Source: Pigmentiphaga kullae
Lineage (GTDB): Bacteria; Pseudomonadota; Gammaproteobacteria; Burkholderiales; Burkholderiaceae_B
DNA length: 64,000 bases
Reading direction: 5' to 3'
Assembly: GCF_004216695.1 (NCBI RefSeq)
Contig: NZ_SGXC01000002.1
Span: 806,001 to 870,000 of the forward strand
Below are positions 15,583-25,319 of the stretch, piece by piece. A program made the position numbers and the translations under genes. The notes beneath the pieces are model-generated. The model worked only from the letters and a program-made list of their open reading frames with translations. It was not told the DNA's origin and did not search any database. The number at the start of each line of letters is the position of its first letter. The stretch's first letter is position 1.

Positions 15583-18033
15583 TCAGTGCCGCTTGCCGCG
15601 ACCGTGCTTGGCCGCCGCGCGCTTGCCGCTGCGCGCGCTGGCGGGCTTCTCCGGAGCGGCGTGCTTCTTGGGCGCGGCCTTCTTGCCCTTGGGCATCTTG
15701 GACATGTCGGTCAGCAGCACCGCCTTGGGCTTGGCCGGCTTGCGCTCGGGCGCGGGGGCGCTGTCACGCTTGATGGCCTTGCGCAGTCCCTCGTAGGTCA
15801 CGCCCTTGACCAGCTTGAACTCGATGCGGCGGGCCTCGAGGTCGACACGCGCCACCTGTACCTGCACCTTGTCGGTCAGGCGATAGCGCATGCCGGTTCG
15901 TTCGCCGCGCAGTTCGTGCAGGCCGTCGTTGAACTGGAAGTATTCCGCGCCCAGCTCGGACACGTGCACCAGGCCCTCGACGTGGAGCTCGTCCAGCGTG
16001 ACGAACACGCCGAAGGGCGCGACGCCGGTGACCGTGCCGCTGAAGACGTCGCCCACGCGCTCGCGCATGTACCAGCACTTGAGCCAGGCCTCGACATCGC
16101 GCGAGGCATCGTCGGCGCGGCGTTCGTTGGCCGAGCAGAACAGGCCCAGCTTTTCCCACAGCGCGTGTTCCTGCTCCTTGGCCGTACCCGGCATCACCGG
16201 CATATCTTCCAGCGCGTTGGGAACGTATCGCTTGCCATGCAGCAGCGCCTTGATCACCCGGTGGGTCAGCAGGTCGGGATAGCGCCGGATGGGTGAAGTG
16301 AAGTGGGCATAGGCCGGATAGGCCAGGCCGAAGTGACCCGCGTTGTCCGGGCTGTACATGGCCTGTTGCATGGACCGCAGCGCCATGGTTTGCAGCAGCG
16401 GCGCATCCGGCCGGTTCTTGGCGCTGGCCAGCAGCGCCGAATAATCGGCCGCGGTCGGCTTGTCGCCGCCCCCCAGCGACAGGCCGAGCGTCTTCAGGAA
16501 GTCGCGCAGGGCCTGCAGCTTTTCGGGGGTGGGCCCTTCGTGGATACGGAACAGCCCCGGATGCTTGCTGCGCTCCATGAAGTCCGCCGCGCAGGTATTG
16601 GCTGCCAGCATGCATTCCTCGATCAGCTTGTGGGCATCGTTGCGTACGTAGGGAATGATGCTCTGGATGCGGCCCAGTTCGTTGCAGACGATCTTGGTCT
16701 CGACCGTGTCGAAATCGATCGCCCCCCGCTTCTCGCGGGCCTGCGCCAGCAGTTGGAACAACGCGTACAGATCGTGGATCTGCGGCAATACGTCCGCATG
16801 CTTGCGCGCGGCCGGCCCGTCCGGCTGCTGCAGCGCGGCCCAGACCTCGGTATAGGTGGTGCGCGCATGCGAATGCATGACGGCGTTGTAGAACTGGTAG
16901 GCCTGCACCGTGCCGGCCTTGGCGCCGGTGGCGGGAATCACCATGTCGCACACCAGCACCAGGCGGTCGACGCTGGGATTGAGCGAACACAGGCCGTTGG
17001 AGAGCTTCTCCGGCAGCATGGGAATGACCTTGCGCGGGAAGTACACGCTGGTGCTGCGCTCCAGCGCGTCGGCGTCCAGCGCGTCGCCGGGCGTGACGTA
17101 GTGCGCCACGTCGGCGATGGCGACGATCAGCCGCCACCCTGCCCGCTTGCGGGTTCCCGTGCCCAGTTCCACGCGCTCGCAATAGACCGCGTCGTCGAAA
17201 TCGCGGGCATCCTCGCCGTCGATGGTGATCAGCGGCACGTCCCGCAGATCGTAGCGGCCAGCCAGGTCGCCCTTGACCACCTCGGCGGGCAGGCGCTCGG
17301 CGCGCGCCAGCGCCTTGTCCGAAAACTCATGCGGCACGTCGAACTTGCGGACGGCGATCTCGATTTCCATGCCCGGATCGTCGATCTCGCCCAGGATCTC
17401 GACCACGCGGCCCAGCGGCTGTGTGTGCCGGGTGGGCTGTTCGATGATCTCGACCGTGACGACCTGGCCGTGCTGGGCCTGGGCGGTTTCGCCGGGCGGC
17501 ACGAGGATGTCGTGCTTGATCCGCTGGTCCTCGGGCACGACCAGGGTCAGGCCGCGCTCGTTCAGGAAGCGCCCCACCAGCTTGTTGGTGCGCCGCTCCA
17601 GCACCTCGACGATGGTGCCTTCGGGCTTGCCGCGGTAGTCGCTGCCGGCCGGCCGCACCAGCACGCGGTCGCCGTGCAGGACTTTCAGCATTTCCTTGGG
17701 CGGCAGGAAAAGGTCGGTCTGGCCGTCGTCGCGGATCAGGAAGCCGAAGCCGTCGCGGTGCCCCTGCACGCGGCCAGCGATGAAGTCGAGCTTGGTCGAC
17801 AACAGCAGCGCACCCTTGCGGTTCTGCATCAACTGGCCGTCGCGCTCCATGGCGGCGAGCCGGCGCTCGAACCCCACGCTGCCCGGGTCCACACCCAGTC
17901 GACGTGCCAGTTCCGCCGGAGCGATGGGGGCATTCGCCTCCCGCAGCAATCCCAGGATTTGCTCGCGGGTGGGCACGTCGGGATCGAAGTCCGCGGGCGT
18001 GGAGGGAAGATTGTTATGGGATCGAGTTGTCAA
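15583..18033 (-). CDS. rnr: Ribonuclease R
   Basis: The 816-residue 3'-5' exoribonuclease degrades structured RNA. It has an N-terminal helix-turn-helix and cold-shock domains, and an RNB catalytic core with ITIDGEDARDFDDAVYCE (about residues 273-290) holding the metal-binding aspartates. These are followed by an S1 domain (VGDVFSGTVTGVAPFGVFV) and a basic Lys/Pro/Ala tail. No ATG is available early; the frame starts at a TTG (18033) with a weak ribosome site. That TTG lies within the divergent tRNA-Leu promoter, so the exact start is uncertain. Confidence 0.95.
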   Translation of the reverse strand: MTTRSHNNLPSTPADFDPDVPTREQILGLLREANAPIAPAELARRLGVDPGSVGFERRLAAMERDGQLMQNRKGALLLSTKLDFIAGRVQGHRDGFGFLIRDDGQTDLFLPPKEMLKVLHGDRVLVRPAGSDYRGKPEGTIVEVLERRTNKLVGRFLNERGLTLVVPEDQRIKHDILVPPGETAQAQHGQVVTVEIIEQPTRHTQPLGRVVEILGEIDDPGMEIEIAVRKFDVPHEFSDKALARAERLPAEVVKGDLAGRYDLRDVPLITIDGEDARDFDDAVYCERVELGTGTRKRAGWRLIVAIADVAHYVTPGDALDADALERSTSVYFPRKVIPMLPEKLSNGLCSLNPSVDRLVLVCDMVIPATGAKAGTVQAYQFYNAVMHSHARTTYTEVWAALQQPDGPAARKHADVLPQIHDLYALFQLLAQAREKRGAIDFDTVETKIVCNELGRIQSIIPYVRNDAHKLIEECMLAANTCAADFMERSKHPGLFRIHEGPTPEKLQALRDFLKTLGLSLGGGDKPTAADYSALLASAKNRPDAPLLQTMALRSMQQAMYSPDNAGHFGLAYPAYAHFTSPIRRYPDLLTHRVIKALLHGKRYVPNALEDMPVMPGTAKEQEHALWEKLGLFCSANERRADDASRDVEAWLKCWYMRERVGDVFSGTVTGVAPFGVFVTLDELHVEGLVHVSELGAEYFQFNDGLHELRGERTGMRYRLTDKVQVQVARVDLEARRIEFKLVKGVTYEGLRKAIKRDSAPAPERKPAKPKAVLLTDMSKMPKGKKAAPKKHAAPEKPASARSGKRAAAKHGRGKRH

Positions 18034-18055
18034 AGTGTCAGGTTCTCTTTATAAT
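18027..18055 (+). promoter_or_regulatory. Strong sigma-70 promoter for the tRNA-Leu pair
   Basis: TTGTCA (18027-18032) and TATAAT (18050-18055) are separated by 17 bp, a near-consensus housekeeping promoter. Transcription would start near 18062, 86 nt before the first tRNA. The promoter overlaps the first codons of rnr on the other strand. Confidence 0.85.
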
Positions 18056-18147
18056 GCGCAGCTTCTGTTGCTACTGCCCCGCATGCAACGGTACACGCAA
18101 GGAATAACTTGAGTTTACCGCAGCAAATGTTAGGTAGTTGCGACAAT

Positions 18148-18232
<85 letters not shown>

Positions 18233-18303
18233 ATTCTTTGGCAGGCGCAAGCCTTCCAGGTAGTTGGAATACCCGCTCAAAGGGTTTTTAGTTGTGCAGC
18301 AGT

Positions 18304-18388
<85 letters not shown>

Positions 18389-18397
18389 CTGATAAGC

Positions 18398-18430
18398 AAA
18401 ACCCCGCAACTCCAGTTGGCGGGGTTTTTT
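18398..18430 (+). terminator. Intrinsic terminator of the tRNA-Leu operon
   Basis: AAACCCCGC pairs with GCGGGGTTT around an AACTCCAGTT loop and is followed by a T run, starting ten bases after the second tRNA. It also faces the convergent Bug gene. Confidence 0.92.
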
Positions 18431-18452
18431 GTTGCCTGCCCGCATCAGGGCC

Positions 18453-19430
18453 TCAGTCGATGCGGATGTTGGCCGCCTTCACCACGTCGGCGTACTTGCG
18501 CAGATCGGCTTCGATCTGGCCGCGGAACTCCGCCGGCGTATTACCCGAGGCGACGATGCCCAGCCCCGCCAGGCGTTCCTTGACCTCGGGCTGGAACACC
18601 GCGGCGCGGATCTCCCGTTGCAGGCGATCGACGATCGCCTGAGGTGTGCCCGCCGGCGCCAGGATGCCTATCCAGGATGTGACCTCGAAGCCCGGCACCG
18701 TCTCGGCCACCGTGGGTACGTCCGGCAGCGATGCCAGGCGCTGCGCGCTGGACACCGCCACGGCGCGCATCTGGCCGCGCTGGATGAAGGGATAGGCTCC
18801 CGCCACGGCCGTGTAGAGCATGGGCAGCGTTCCGCCGACCACGTCGGCCATGGCCTGCCCGCCGCCCTTGTAGGGGATGTGGACGAAGTTGGCGCCGGTG
18901 CGGACCCTCAGCAGCTCGCCCGCCAGGTGCGGCGTGCTGCCGGTGCCGGCGCTGCCGTACGAGACACCGGCCGGGTTGCGCTTGGAATAGGCGACCAGCG
19001 ACGCGAAATCGGTCACCGGCAGCGCGGGGTTGGTCACGATGACCAGCGCGGCATCGCCGATCTTGCTGACGGGCGCCAGGTCGCGCAAGGTGTCGAACGG
19101 TACCTTGGCATAGACGTGCGGGTTGATGACCAGCGTGCCGTCGAAGCCGACCACCAGCGTATAGCCGTCGGGCGGGGCCGTGGCCGCGAGCTGGGTGCCG
19201 ATGTTGCCTGACGCTCCGGGCTTGTTCTCGACCACCACCTGCTGGCCCAGCCGATGGCTCAGGTGCTCGGCCACGATGCGGGCGCCGGTGTCGGTCACGC
19301 CGCCGGGCGCGAAGGGCACGATCAGCCTGATCGGCTTGGCGGGGTAGTCCCCGGCGCGGACGTCGCCGGCCGCCAGGCACAGCGCGGCCACCAAGGGCGC
19401 GGAAAACGCGGATAGCCATCGTATCGCCAT
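18453..19430 (-). CDS. Bug-type (tripartite tricarboxylate) solute receptor
   Basis: This 325-residue periplasmic binding protein of the TctC/Bug family has a signal peptide ending near GDVRAGDYP (about residue 25). The family blocks are IRLIVPFAPGGVTDTGAR (about 33-50), VVENKPGASGNIG and IPYKGGGQAMADVVGG. Bug proteins bind carboxylates and work with TctAB carriers or as sensors. No TctAB gene is adjacent. It is the second gene after a CaiB-type CoA-transferase (29 bp gap), both probably driven by the sigma-54 promoter at 20690. Confidence 0.93.
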   Translation of the reverse strand: MAIRWLSAFSAPLVAALCLAAGDVRAGDYPAKPIRLIVPFAPGGVTDTGARIVAEHLSHRLGQQVVVENKPGASGNIGTQLAATAPPDGYTLVVGFDGTLVINPHVYAKVPFDTLRDLAPVSKIGDAALVIVTNPALPVTDFASLVAYSKRNPAGVSYGSAGTGSTPHLAGELLRVRTGANFVHIPYKGGGQAMADVVGGTLPMLYTAVAGAYPFIQRGQMRAVAVSSAQRLASLPDVPTVAETVPGFEVTSWIGILAPAGTPQAIVDRLQREIRAAVFQPEVKERLAGLGIVASGNTPAEFRGQIEADLRKYADVVKAANIRID

Positions 19431-19459
19431 GTTGTCTCCTCCTTGTGTTGGTATTGTCG

Positions 19460-20656
19460 TCAGCCGATCACGCCCTGCTCGCGCAGGCCGGCCAGCCTGT
19501 CCGGCGCATAGCCCAGCCAGCCGCCCAGCACGGCGTCGGTCTGCTCGCCCAGCCGCGGCGGCGTGCCGAAGGATGCCGGCGCCGCGCCCGAGAGCTTGAC
19601 CGGATTGCCCGGCATGCGCAGCGACGTGCCGTCCGGCAGCGGCACTTCCGCCACCATGTCCCGCGCCACGACCTGGGGGTCGGCCAGCGCCTGCGCGAAG
19701 TCGTTGACCGGGCCGCAGGGAATGCGGGCCGCTTCCAGCCGCGCGAGCCAATGGGAGGTGGGCTGCCTGCGCAGCTCGGCCGAAATGATTTCGTCGATGC
19801 GCGCCTTGTCGGCGAATCGCACCGGCTGCTGGCGATACTCGGGCCGCCGCAGTTCGGGCACGTCGATGAATTCCACGAAGCGCTCGAAGAAGGCATCGCC
19901 GATGCAGGCGATGATGATGTGGCCGTCCGCCGTCGGATAGCAGTTGTAGGGCACGTGCACGAAATGGCCGTTGCCTATGCCCTCGGGGATCTGGCCGGAC
20001 ATGAAGTACATCGTGGCCATGTAGTTCAGCAGCGAGATCTGCACGTCCAGCATGGCGATGTCGACGTGCTGTCCCCTGCCCGTCTGTTCGCGCTCGACCA
20101 GCGCCGCCAGCACGCCTATCGCGCCGAAGGTGCCGCCGCCCAGGTCGCCGATGGGAATGCCGCTGCGTATCGGCCCGGTGGCCGGCGTGCCGGTGATCGA
20201 CATGCCTCCGCCCATGGCCTGCACCACCTGGTCGAAGGCCGGACGCTGCGTGGCCGGCCCGGTCTGCCCGAACCCCGTCACCGAGCAGGTGACGATGCGC
20301 GGGTTGACCTTGGACAGCGACGCATGGTCGATGCCCAGCCTTTCGGTCACCCCCACGCTGAAGTTGTCGAATACGACGTCGGCGCGCCGCACCAGGTCCA
20401 GGAAGACTTCGCGGCCCGCCGGCAGCTTCAGGTCGACGCAGACGCTTTCCTTGTTCCGGTTCAGCGTGACGTAATAGGCGCCCATGCCGTCTCGCGAATG
20501 CTGCGGGTCGTTCTCGAGCAGCCGGCGCGTGCCCTCGCCTCGCCCCGGGGGTTCGACCTTGATGGTGCGGGCGCCCAGGTCGGCCAGCAGCATGGTGCCG
20601 TACGGCCCCGAAAGCATGTGGGTCAGATCCAGTACGGTGATGTGTTCCAGGGCCAA
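19460..20656 (-). CDS. CaiB/BaiF family CoA-transferase
   Basis: This 398-residue class III CoA-transferase moves CoA between carboxylic acids. It has the N-terminal LEHITVLDLTHMLSGPYGTMLLADLGA (pairs of conserved blocks), KVEPPGRGE, and the catalytic Asp in RPAFDQVVQAMGG (about residue 152). The start is a TTG at 20656, chosen because AAGGAG lies eight bases upstream; frames reaching further upstream would cross the sigma-54 promoter. Together with the Bug receptor it suggests uptake and CoA activation of an organic acid. Confidence 0.93.
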   Translation of the reverse strand: MALEHITVLDLTHMLSGPYGTMLLADLGARTIKVEPPGRGEGTRRLLENDPQHSRDGMGAYYVTLNRNKESVCVDLKLPAGREVFLDLVRRADVVFDNFSVGVTERLGIDHASLSKVNPRIVTCSVTGFGQTGPATQRPAFDQVVQAMGGGMSITGTPATGPIRSGIPIGDLGGGTFGAIGVLAALVEREQTGRGQHVDIAMLDVQISLLNYMATMYFMSGQIPEGIGNGHFVHVPYNCYPTADGHIIIACIGDAFFERFVEFIDVPELRRPEYRQQPVRFADKARIDEIISAELRRQPTSHWLARLEAARIPCGPVNDFAQALADPQVVARDMVAEVPLPDGTSLRMPGNPVKLSGAAPASFGTPPRLGEQTDAVLGGWLGYAPDRLAGLREQGVIG

Positions 20657-20689
20657 TCCGGTATCTCCTTGAAGACGATACCGGGACTG

Positions 20690-20705
20690 TGCAATCCTCG
20701 TGCCA
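20690..20705 (-). promoter_or_regulatory. Sigma-54 (-24/-12) promoter of the CoA-transferase-Bug operon
   Basis: Read on the minus strand the sequence is TGGCACG-AGGA-TTGCA, a complete match to the TGGCACG-N4-TTGCW consensus with correct GG/GC spacing. Transcription would start near 20680, 24 nt before the TTG start codon with its AAGGAG site. A sigma-54 activator gene lies divergently just upstream. Confidence 0.92.
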
Positions 20706-20771
20706 CCTGCGGATTCCGCGCCAAGGTCTTGATTCATCGGCGTTTTCCCGGGTTGGCGACTTTGTCCGGAC

Positions 20772-20783
20772 GTTTCATGGAAC
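20772..20783. promoter_or_regulatory. Imperfect palindrome, possible activator site
   Basis: GTTTCATGGAAC is a 12-bp dyad with one mismatch pair. It lies about 75 bp upstream of the sigma-54 -12 element and 40 bp before the activator gene. The position suits an upstream activating sequence and autoregulation. No consensus supports it, so this is inference. Confidence 0.35.
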
Positions 20784-20822
20784 AATCGTGAGACAGACAA
20801 GACGTCGCACCAAGACACGACC

Positions 20823-22793
20823 ATGGCCCCCTTCTCCTCGCCTCCCACCGGGCTGCCTCGCCTGTGTTTCGTCAGCTACCGGCACATCCGCGAACTGGCC
20901 ATGCCGGTCGTCGCCGAATATGCGCAGCGGGCGCGGATCGAGGTCGTCGATGCCACCTTCGGCGACGCCCTGGCCCTGGCGCAGGACCGGGTCGAACGCG
21001 GCATGGCCGATGCGTTCGTCAGCGCCGGCTCGAACGCCGCCATCCTGCGGGCCGGCCTGCAGGCGCCGGTGGCCACCATCCACCTGGGCGGCTTCGACCT
21101 GTTGCAGGCGCTGATCCAGGCGCGCCGGATCGCCGATCGCGTCGGCGTGGTGATGTACGGCCAGACCATCCCCGAGCTGGACGACGTCAAGGACCTGCTC
21201 AACATCGGCATCAGCCAGCACGCCTATCGGACGCCGGACGACGCACGGCTTCGCTTCGAGACGCTGCGCCAGGAGGGATACCGGGTCATCGTGGGCTCCA
21301 GCCTGGTGGTGGAGCTGGCCGAGCAAGCCGGGCTGCGCGGCCTGCTGGCCTATTCCCTGGCCAGCATCCGCAAGGGCTTCGACGATGCCCTGGAACTGGC
21401 CCGGGTGGCGCGCCTGGAGGCGGGCCGCTACGAGCAGTTGCACAGCGTGCTGCACAACCTGCAGGAAGCCGTGGTGGCGGTCGATCGCGAAGACCGCATC
21501 ATCGCCATCAATCCGCCGATGCGGCAGTTGCTCGGCAAGCCCGACGCGCTGCTGCGGGGGCGGCCGCTGGGCGAACTGGAACCGGCGCTGTCCCTGCGCG
21601 CCACGCTGGCCAGCGGCCGCCAGGAACGGGCCATCGCGCTGCGCTTCGGGCAGCGCGACTGGGTGGCCGACCGCACGCTGATACGGGAACATGGAGACAT
21701 CGCGGGCGCGGCGCTGACGCTGCACGATGCGAACGTCATCCAGGCGGCCGACGCCAGCCTGCGCATCCTGCAGCGGCGCCAGCAGCACACGGCCCGCCAT
21801 ACCTTCGCCAGCCTGGCCGGAGGCAGCCAGGCCATGCGCACGGCCGTCGCCAGCGCCCACCGCTACGCGCGCACGGACCTGGGGGTATTGATCACCGGGG
21901 AAAGCGGCGTGGGCAAAGAGTTGTTCGCCCAGGCCATCCACAACGAAAGCCGGCGGGCCGGGCGCCCCTTCGTGGCCGTCAACTGCGCCTCGTTTCCGGA
22001 ATCGCTGCTGGAAAGCGAACTGTTCGGCCACGAGGAAGGCGCCTTCACCGGATCGCGGCGCGGCGGCAAGTGCGGCCTGTTCGAGGCGGCCCATACCGGC
22101 ACGCTGTTCCTGGACGAGATCGGCGACATGCCCATGCCCCTGCAGACCCGGCTGTTGCGTGTCTTGCAGGAACGGGAGGTCATGCGCCTGGGCGCGACCG
22201 CGCCGCTGCCCATCGACGTACGCGTGGTCGCCGCCACGCATCAACCGCTGGAAGCGCTGATCGAGCAGGGGCGGTTCCGGCGCGACCTGTATTACCGCCT
22301 CAACATCCTGCGCCTGGCCCTGCCCGCGCTGCGTGAACGCCGGGAGGACATTCCCGCGCTCATCCTGCCCATGGCCGACCGCTGCCTGAAGCGCCTGGGT
22401 TCATCCCTGGACGCCGCCGTCGCGCTTGCGCCGTGGATGGACGCGCTGCGCCGCTACCACTGGCCCGGCAACGTCCGCGAACTGGAGAACCTGGCCGAGC
22501 GGATCGCCGTGACGCTGGCGCAGTATGCCGATGCGCGCGACATCCCGTTCGACGCGCTGGCCCACGACTGCCCGGAACTGTTTCATGCCGGGGCCGGCCC
22601 GGCTGCCGCGGAGCGCCCGCTGGCGCAGCGCGTGCGCGCGGCGCTGGCGCAGGCGGGCGGCCGCCGGGCTGAAGCCGCCCGCCTGCTGGGCGTCAGCCGT
22701 TCGACGCTGTGGCGGTGGCTGGCCGAGCAGGAGGTCGGCACAGATACGGCCGAGGAACCTAGGCTGCCGCGACCGATGACCGGGCCTGTCTGA
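20823..22793 (+). CDS. PrpR-type sigma-54-dependent transcriptional activator
   Basis: The product has 656 residues. An N-terminal PrpR_N ligand-sensing domain (about 10-195) is followed by a PAS-like segment (about 205-310) and an AAA+ domain with Walker A GESGVGKE (about 359-366). The sigma-54 contact loop is GAFTGS, a variant I recall from E. coli PrpR in place of GAFTGA. A C-terminal Fis-type helix-turn-helix (RRAEAARLLGVSRSTLWRWL) follows. PrpR family members sense organic acids such as methylcitrate. The divergent sigma-54 promoter in front of the CoA-transferase is its obvious target. The stop overlaps the convergent usp gene by 35 bp. Confidence 0.93.
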   Translation: MAPFSSPPTGLPRLCFVSYRHIRELAMPVVAEYAQRARIEVVDATFGDALALAQDRVERGMADAFVSAGSNAAILRAGLQAPVATIHLGGFDLLQALIQARRIADRVGVVMYGQTIPELDDVKDLLNIGISQHAYRTPDDARLRFETLRQEGYRVIVGSSLVVELAEQAGLRGLLAYSLASIRKGFDDALELARVARLEAGRYEQLHSVLHNLQEAVVAVDREDRIIAINPPMRQLLGKPDALLRGRPLGELEPALSLRATLASGRQERAIALRFGQRDWVADRTLIREHGDIAGAALTLHDANVIQAADASLRILQRRQQHTARHTFASLAGGSQAMRTAVASAHRYARTDLGVLITGESGVGKELFAQAIHNESRRAGRPFVAVNCASFPESLLESELFGHEEGAFTGSRRGGKCGLFEAAHTGTLFLDEIGDMPMPLQTRLLRVLQEREVMRLGATAPLPIDVRVVAATHQPLEALIEQGRFRRDLYYRLNILRLALPALRERREDIPALILPMADRCLKRLGSSLDAAVALAPWMDALRRYHWPGNVRELENLAERIAVTLAQYADARDIPFDALAHDCPELFHAGAGPAAAERPLAQRVRAALAQAGGRRAEAARLLGVSRSTLWRWLAEQEVGTDTAEEPRLPRPMTGPV

Positions 22794-23226
22794 CCAGCAT
22801 CACCGGCACCGACGAAAGCCGCACCACCTGCTCGGCATCGCTGCCTATCAGCACGCGGTCGACGCCGCGCCGGCCATGGGTTCCCATGACGATGGCATCC
22901 ACGCCGCTCTTGGCCGCCTGGCCGGCGATCAATTCCGAGGCCCGGGTGCCGCGGCTCTCCAGCAGCACGGTGTCCACCTCGATGCCCTGCGACTCGATCT
23001 CGGCCCGGGTCTCGTCCAGCAGGTCCTGGCCCGCCTTCAGGAACATGGGCCGGACCTCCTTGATGTAGACCACCGGGCTGGGCCGGCCCCAGATATGTTC
23101 GAGTTCGTCCACGACGTGCAGGAGCTCGATCCTGGCGCCGCTCAGGCGCGCCAGCATCACGGCTTCCTCCAGCGCCAGGCGGGACGTGGCGCTGCCGTCG
23201 ATGGGAACGAGTAGCTTCGTGTACAT
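22759..23226 (-). CDS. Universal stress protein, UspA family
   Basis: This single-domain UspA-fold protein has 155 residues. MYTKLLVPIDGSATSRLALEEA is the conserved beta1-alpha1 part. The ATP-binding motif G-x2-G-x9-G-S is intact (GTHGRRGV...IGS, about residues 118-132), so it is the nucleotide-binding subtype. It has its own promoter with an FNR-type box, suggesting induction under low oxygen. Its 3' end overlaps the end of the sigma-54 activator gene on the opposite strand. Confidence 0.94.
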   Translation of the reverse strand: MYTKLLVPIDGSATSRLALEEAVMLARLSGARIELLHVVDELEHIWGRPSPVVYIKEVRPMFLKAGQDLLDETRAEIESQGIEVDTVLLESRGTRASELIAGQAAKSGVDAIVMGTHGRRGVDRVLIGSDAEQVVRLSSVPVMLVRQARSSVAAA

Positions 23227-23271
23227 GGTTGCTCCTGTCGACCGGACGTCGTAGGCGATCTGCAGTCGTGC

Positions 23272-23313
23272 ATGCTACGCCGGGTTTATTGCACACACTT
23301 TGAGTCAGATCAA
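23272..23313 (-). promoter_or_regulatory. FNR/Anr-type class II promoter of the usp gene
   Basis: TTGAG-TCAG-ATCAA (23300-23313) matches the TTGAT-N4-ATCAA FNR consensus at nine of ten positions. TAGCAT at 23277-23272 (minus strand) is a plausible -10. The predicted start at about 23265 puts the box centre at -41.5, the exact class II position. Confidence 0.75.
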
Positions 23314-23330
23314 TCGCCGCGGCCTGAAAC

Positions 23331-23366
23331 AAAAAAGCCCGGCCGGGATGACTCCCAACCGGGCTT
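23331..23366 (-). terminator. Intrinsic terminator after the phosphoribosyltransferase gene
   Basis: On the minus strand an AAGCCCGG/CCGGGCTT stem with an internal GGGAGTCATCCC hairpin is followed by TTTTTT. It lies 18 bp past the stop of the gene ending at 23385. Confidence 0.9.
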
Positions 23367-23384
23367 CTTGCGCAACCGGCGACG

Positions 23385-23921
23385 TCAGTCGCTCTTGCCC
23401 TTGCGCACCCAGGCTTCGAGCTGGTAAGGCCGGATGCTGTCGTAGTCCTCGAAGGGCTGATGTATCCACGGATTCGTCGGCAGCTTCTGCACATAGTAGT
23501 CCGGCACCACCTTGGAGTGCCCCTTGAACCACAGCACGGCCGTGCGCATTTCCGTGATGGCCGAGAACTGTTGCAGCAGGTGCTGGTGCACGCGGTCGAA
23601 GGTCACGCCGGTGTCGACCATGTCGTCCACCAGCAGCACCCTGCCTTCCAGCGTACCGCGCGTGATCGTGATGAACTGCGCGATGTCCAGCCGCCCCTGC
23701 TCGGTGCCCGCCGCCTCGCGGTAGCTGCTGGTGGCCAGGATGCCCAGCGGCACGTCGTAGATGCGCGACAGCACGTCACCCACGCGCATTCCGCCGCGGG
23801 CCAGGCAGACGATCTGGTCGAACTTCCAGCCCGACTGGTGGACCTGCAGGCCCAGTTGCTCGATGAGTTGGTTGTAGCGGTCCCAGCTGATCCAGAGATC
23901 TTTGTCGGTATCTTGCTGCAT
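23385..23921 (-). CDS. Type I phosphoribosyltransferase
   Basis: The product has 178 residues. The PRPP-binding loop is VLLVDDMVDTGVTF (about residues 97-110), and the ARGGM block (about 43-47) fits the purine PRT superfamily. It could salvage hypoxanthine, guanine or xanthine; the location directly after purA fits purine metabolism. A TTG at 23939 would lengthen the frame, but it lies in the purA terminator, so ATG 23921 is preferred. A terminator follows on the same strand. Confidence 0.9.
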   Translation of the reverse strand: MQQDTDKDLWISWDRYNQLIEQLGLQVHQSGWKFDQIVCLARGGMRVGDVLSRIYDVPLGILATSSYREAAGTEQGRLDIAQFITITRGTLEGRVLLVDDMVDTGVTFDRVHQHLLQQFSAITEMRTAVLWFKGHSKVVPDYYVQKLPTNPWIHQPFEDYDSIRPYQLEAWVRKGKSD

Positions 23922-23937
23922 GGCGTCCGGATACTGC

Positions 23938-23962
23938 AAAAAAGCCCCGGATCAACCGGGGC
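23938..23962 (-). terminator. Intrinsic terminator after purA
   Basis: GCCCCGG-TTGAT-CCGGGGC on the minus strand is followed by TTTTTT, 23 bp past the purA stop and just before the phosphoribosyltransferase start. It may attenuate rather than fully separate the two genes. Confidence 0.88.
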
Positions 23963-23985
23963 GTCAGGATGGAATTCGGACCCGA

Positions 23986-25296
<1,311 letters not shown>

Positions 25297-25319
25297 CTAA
25301 ATTCCGCCCGCGACGGGCG

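Noticed and set aside
16303-18054. 583-codon plus-strand frame opposite rnr
   Set aside because: Shadow of rnr: no motif, abnormal composition and no ribosome site.
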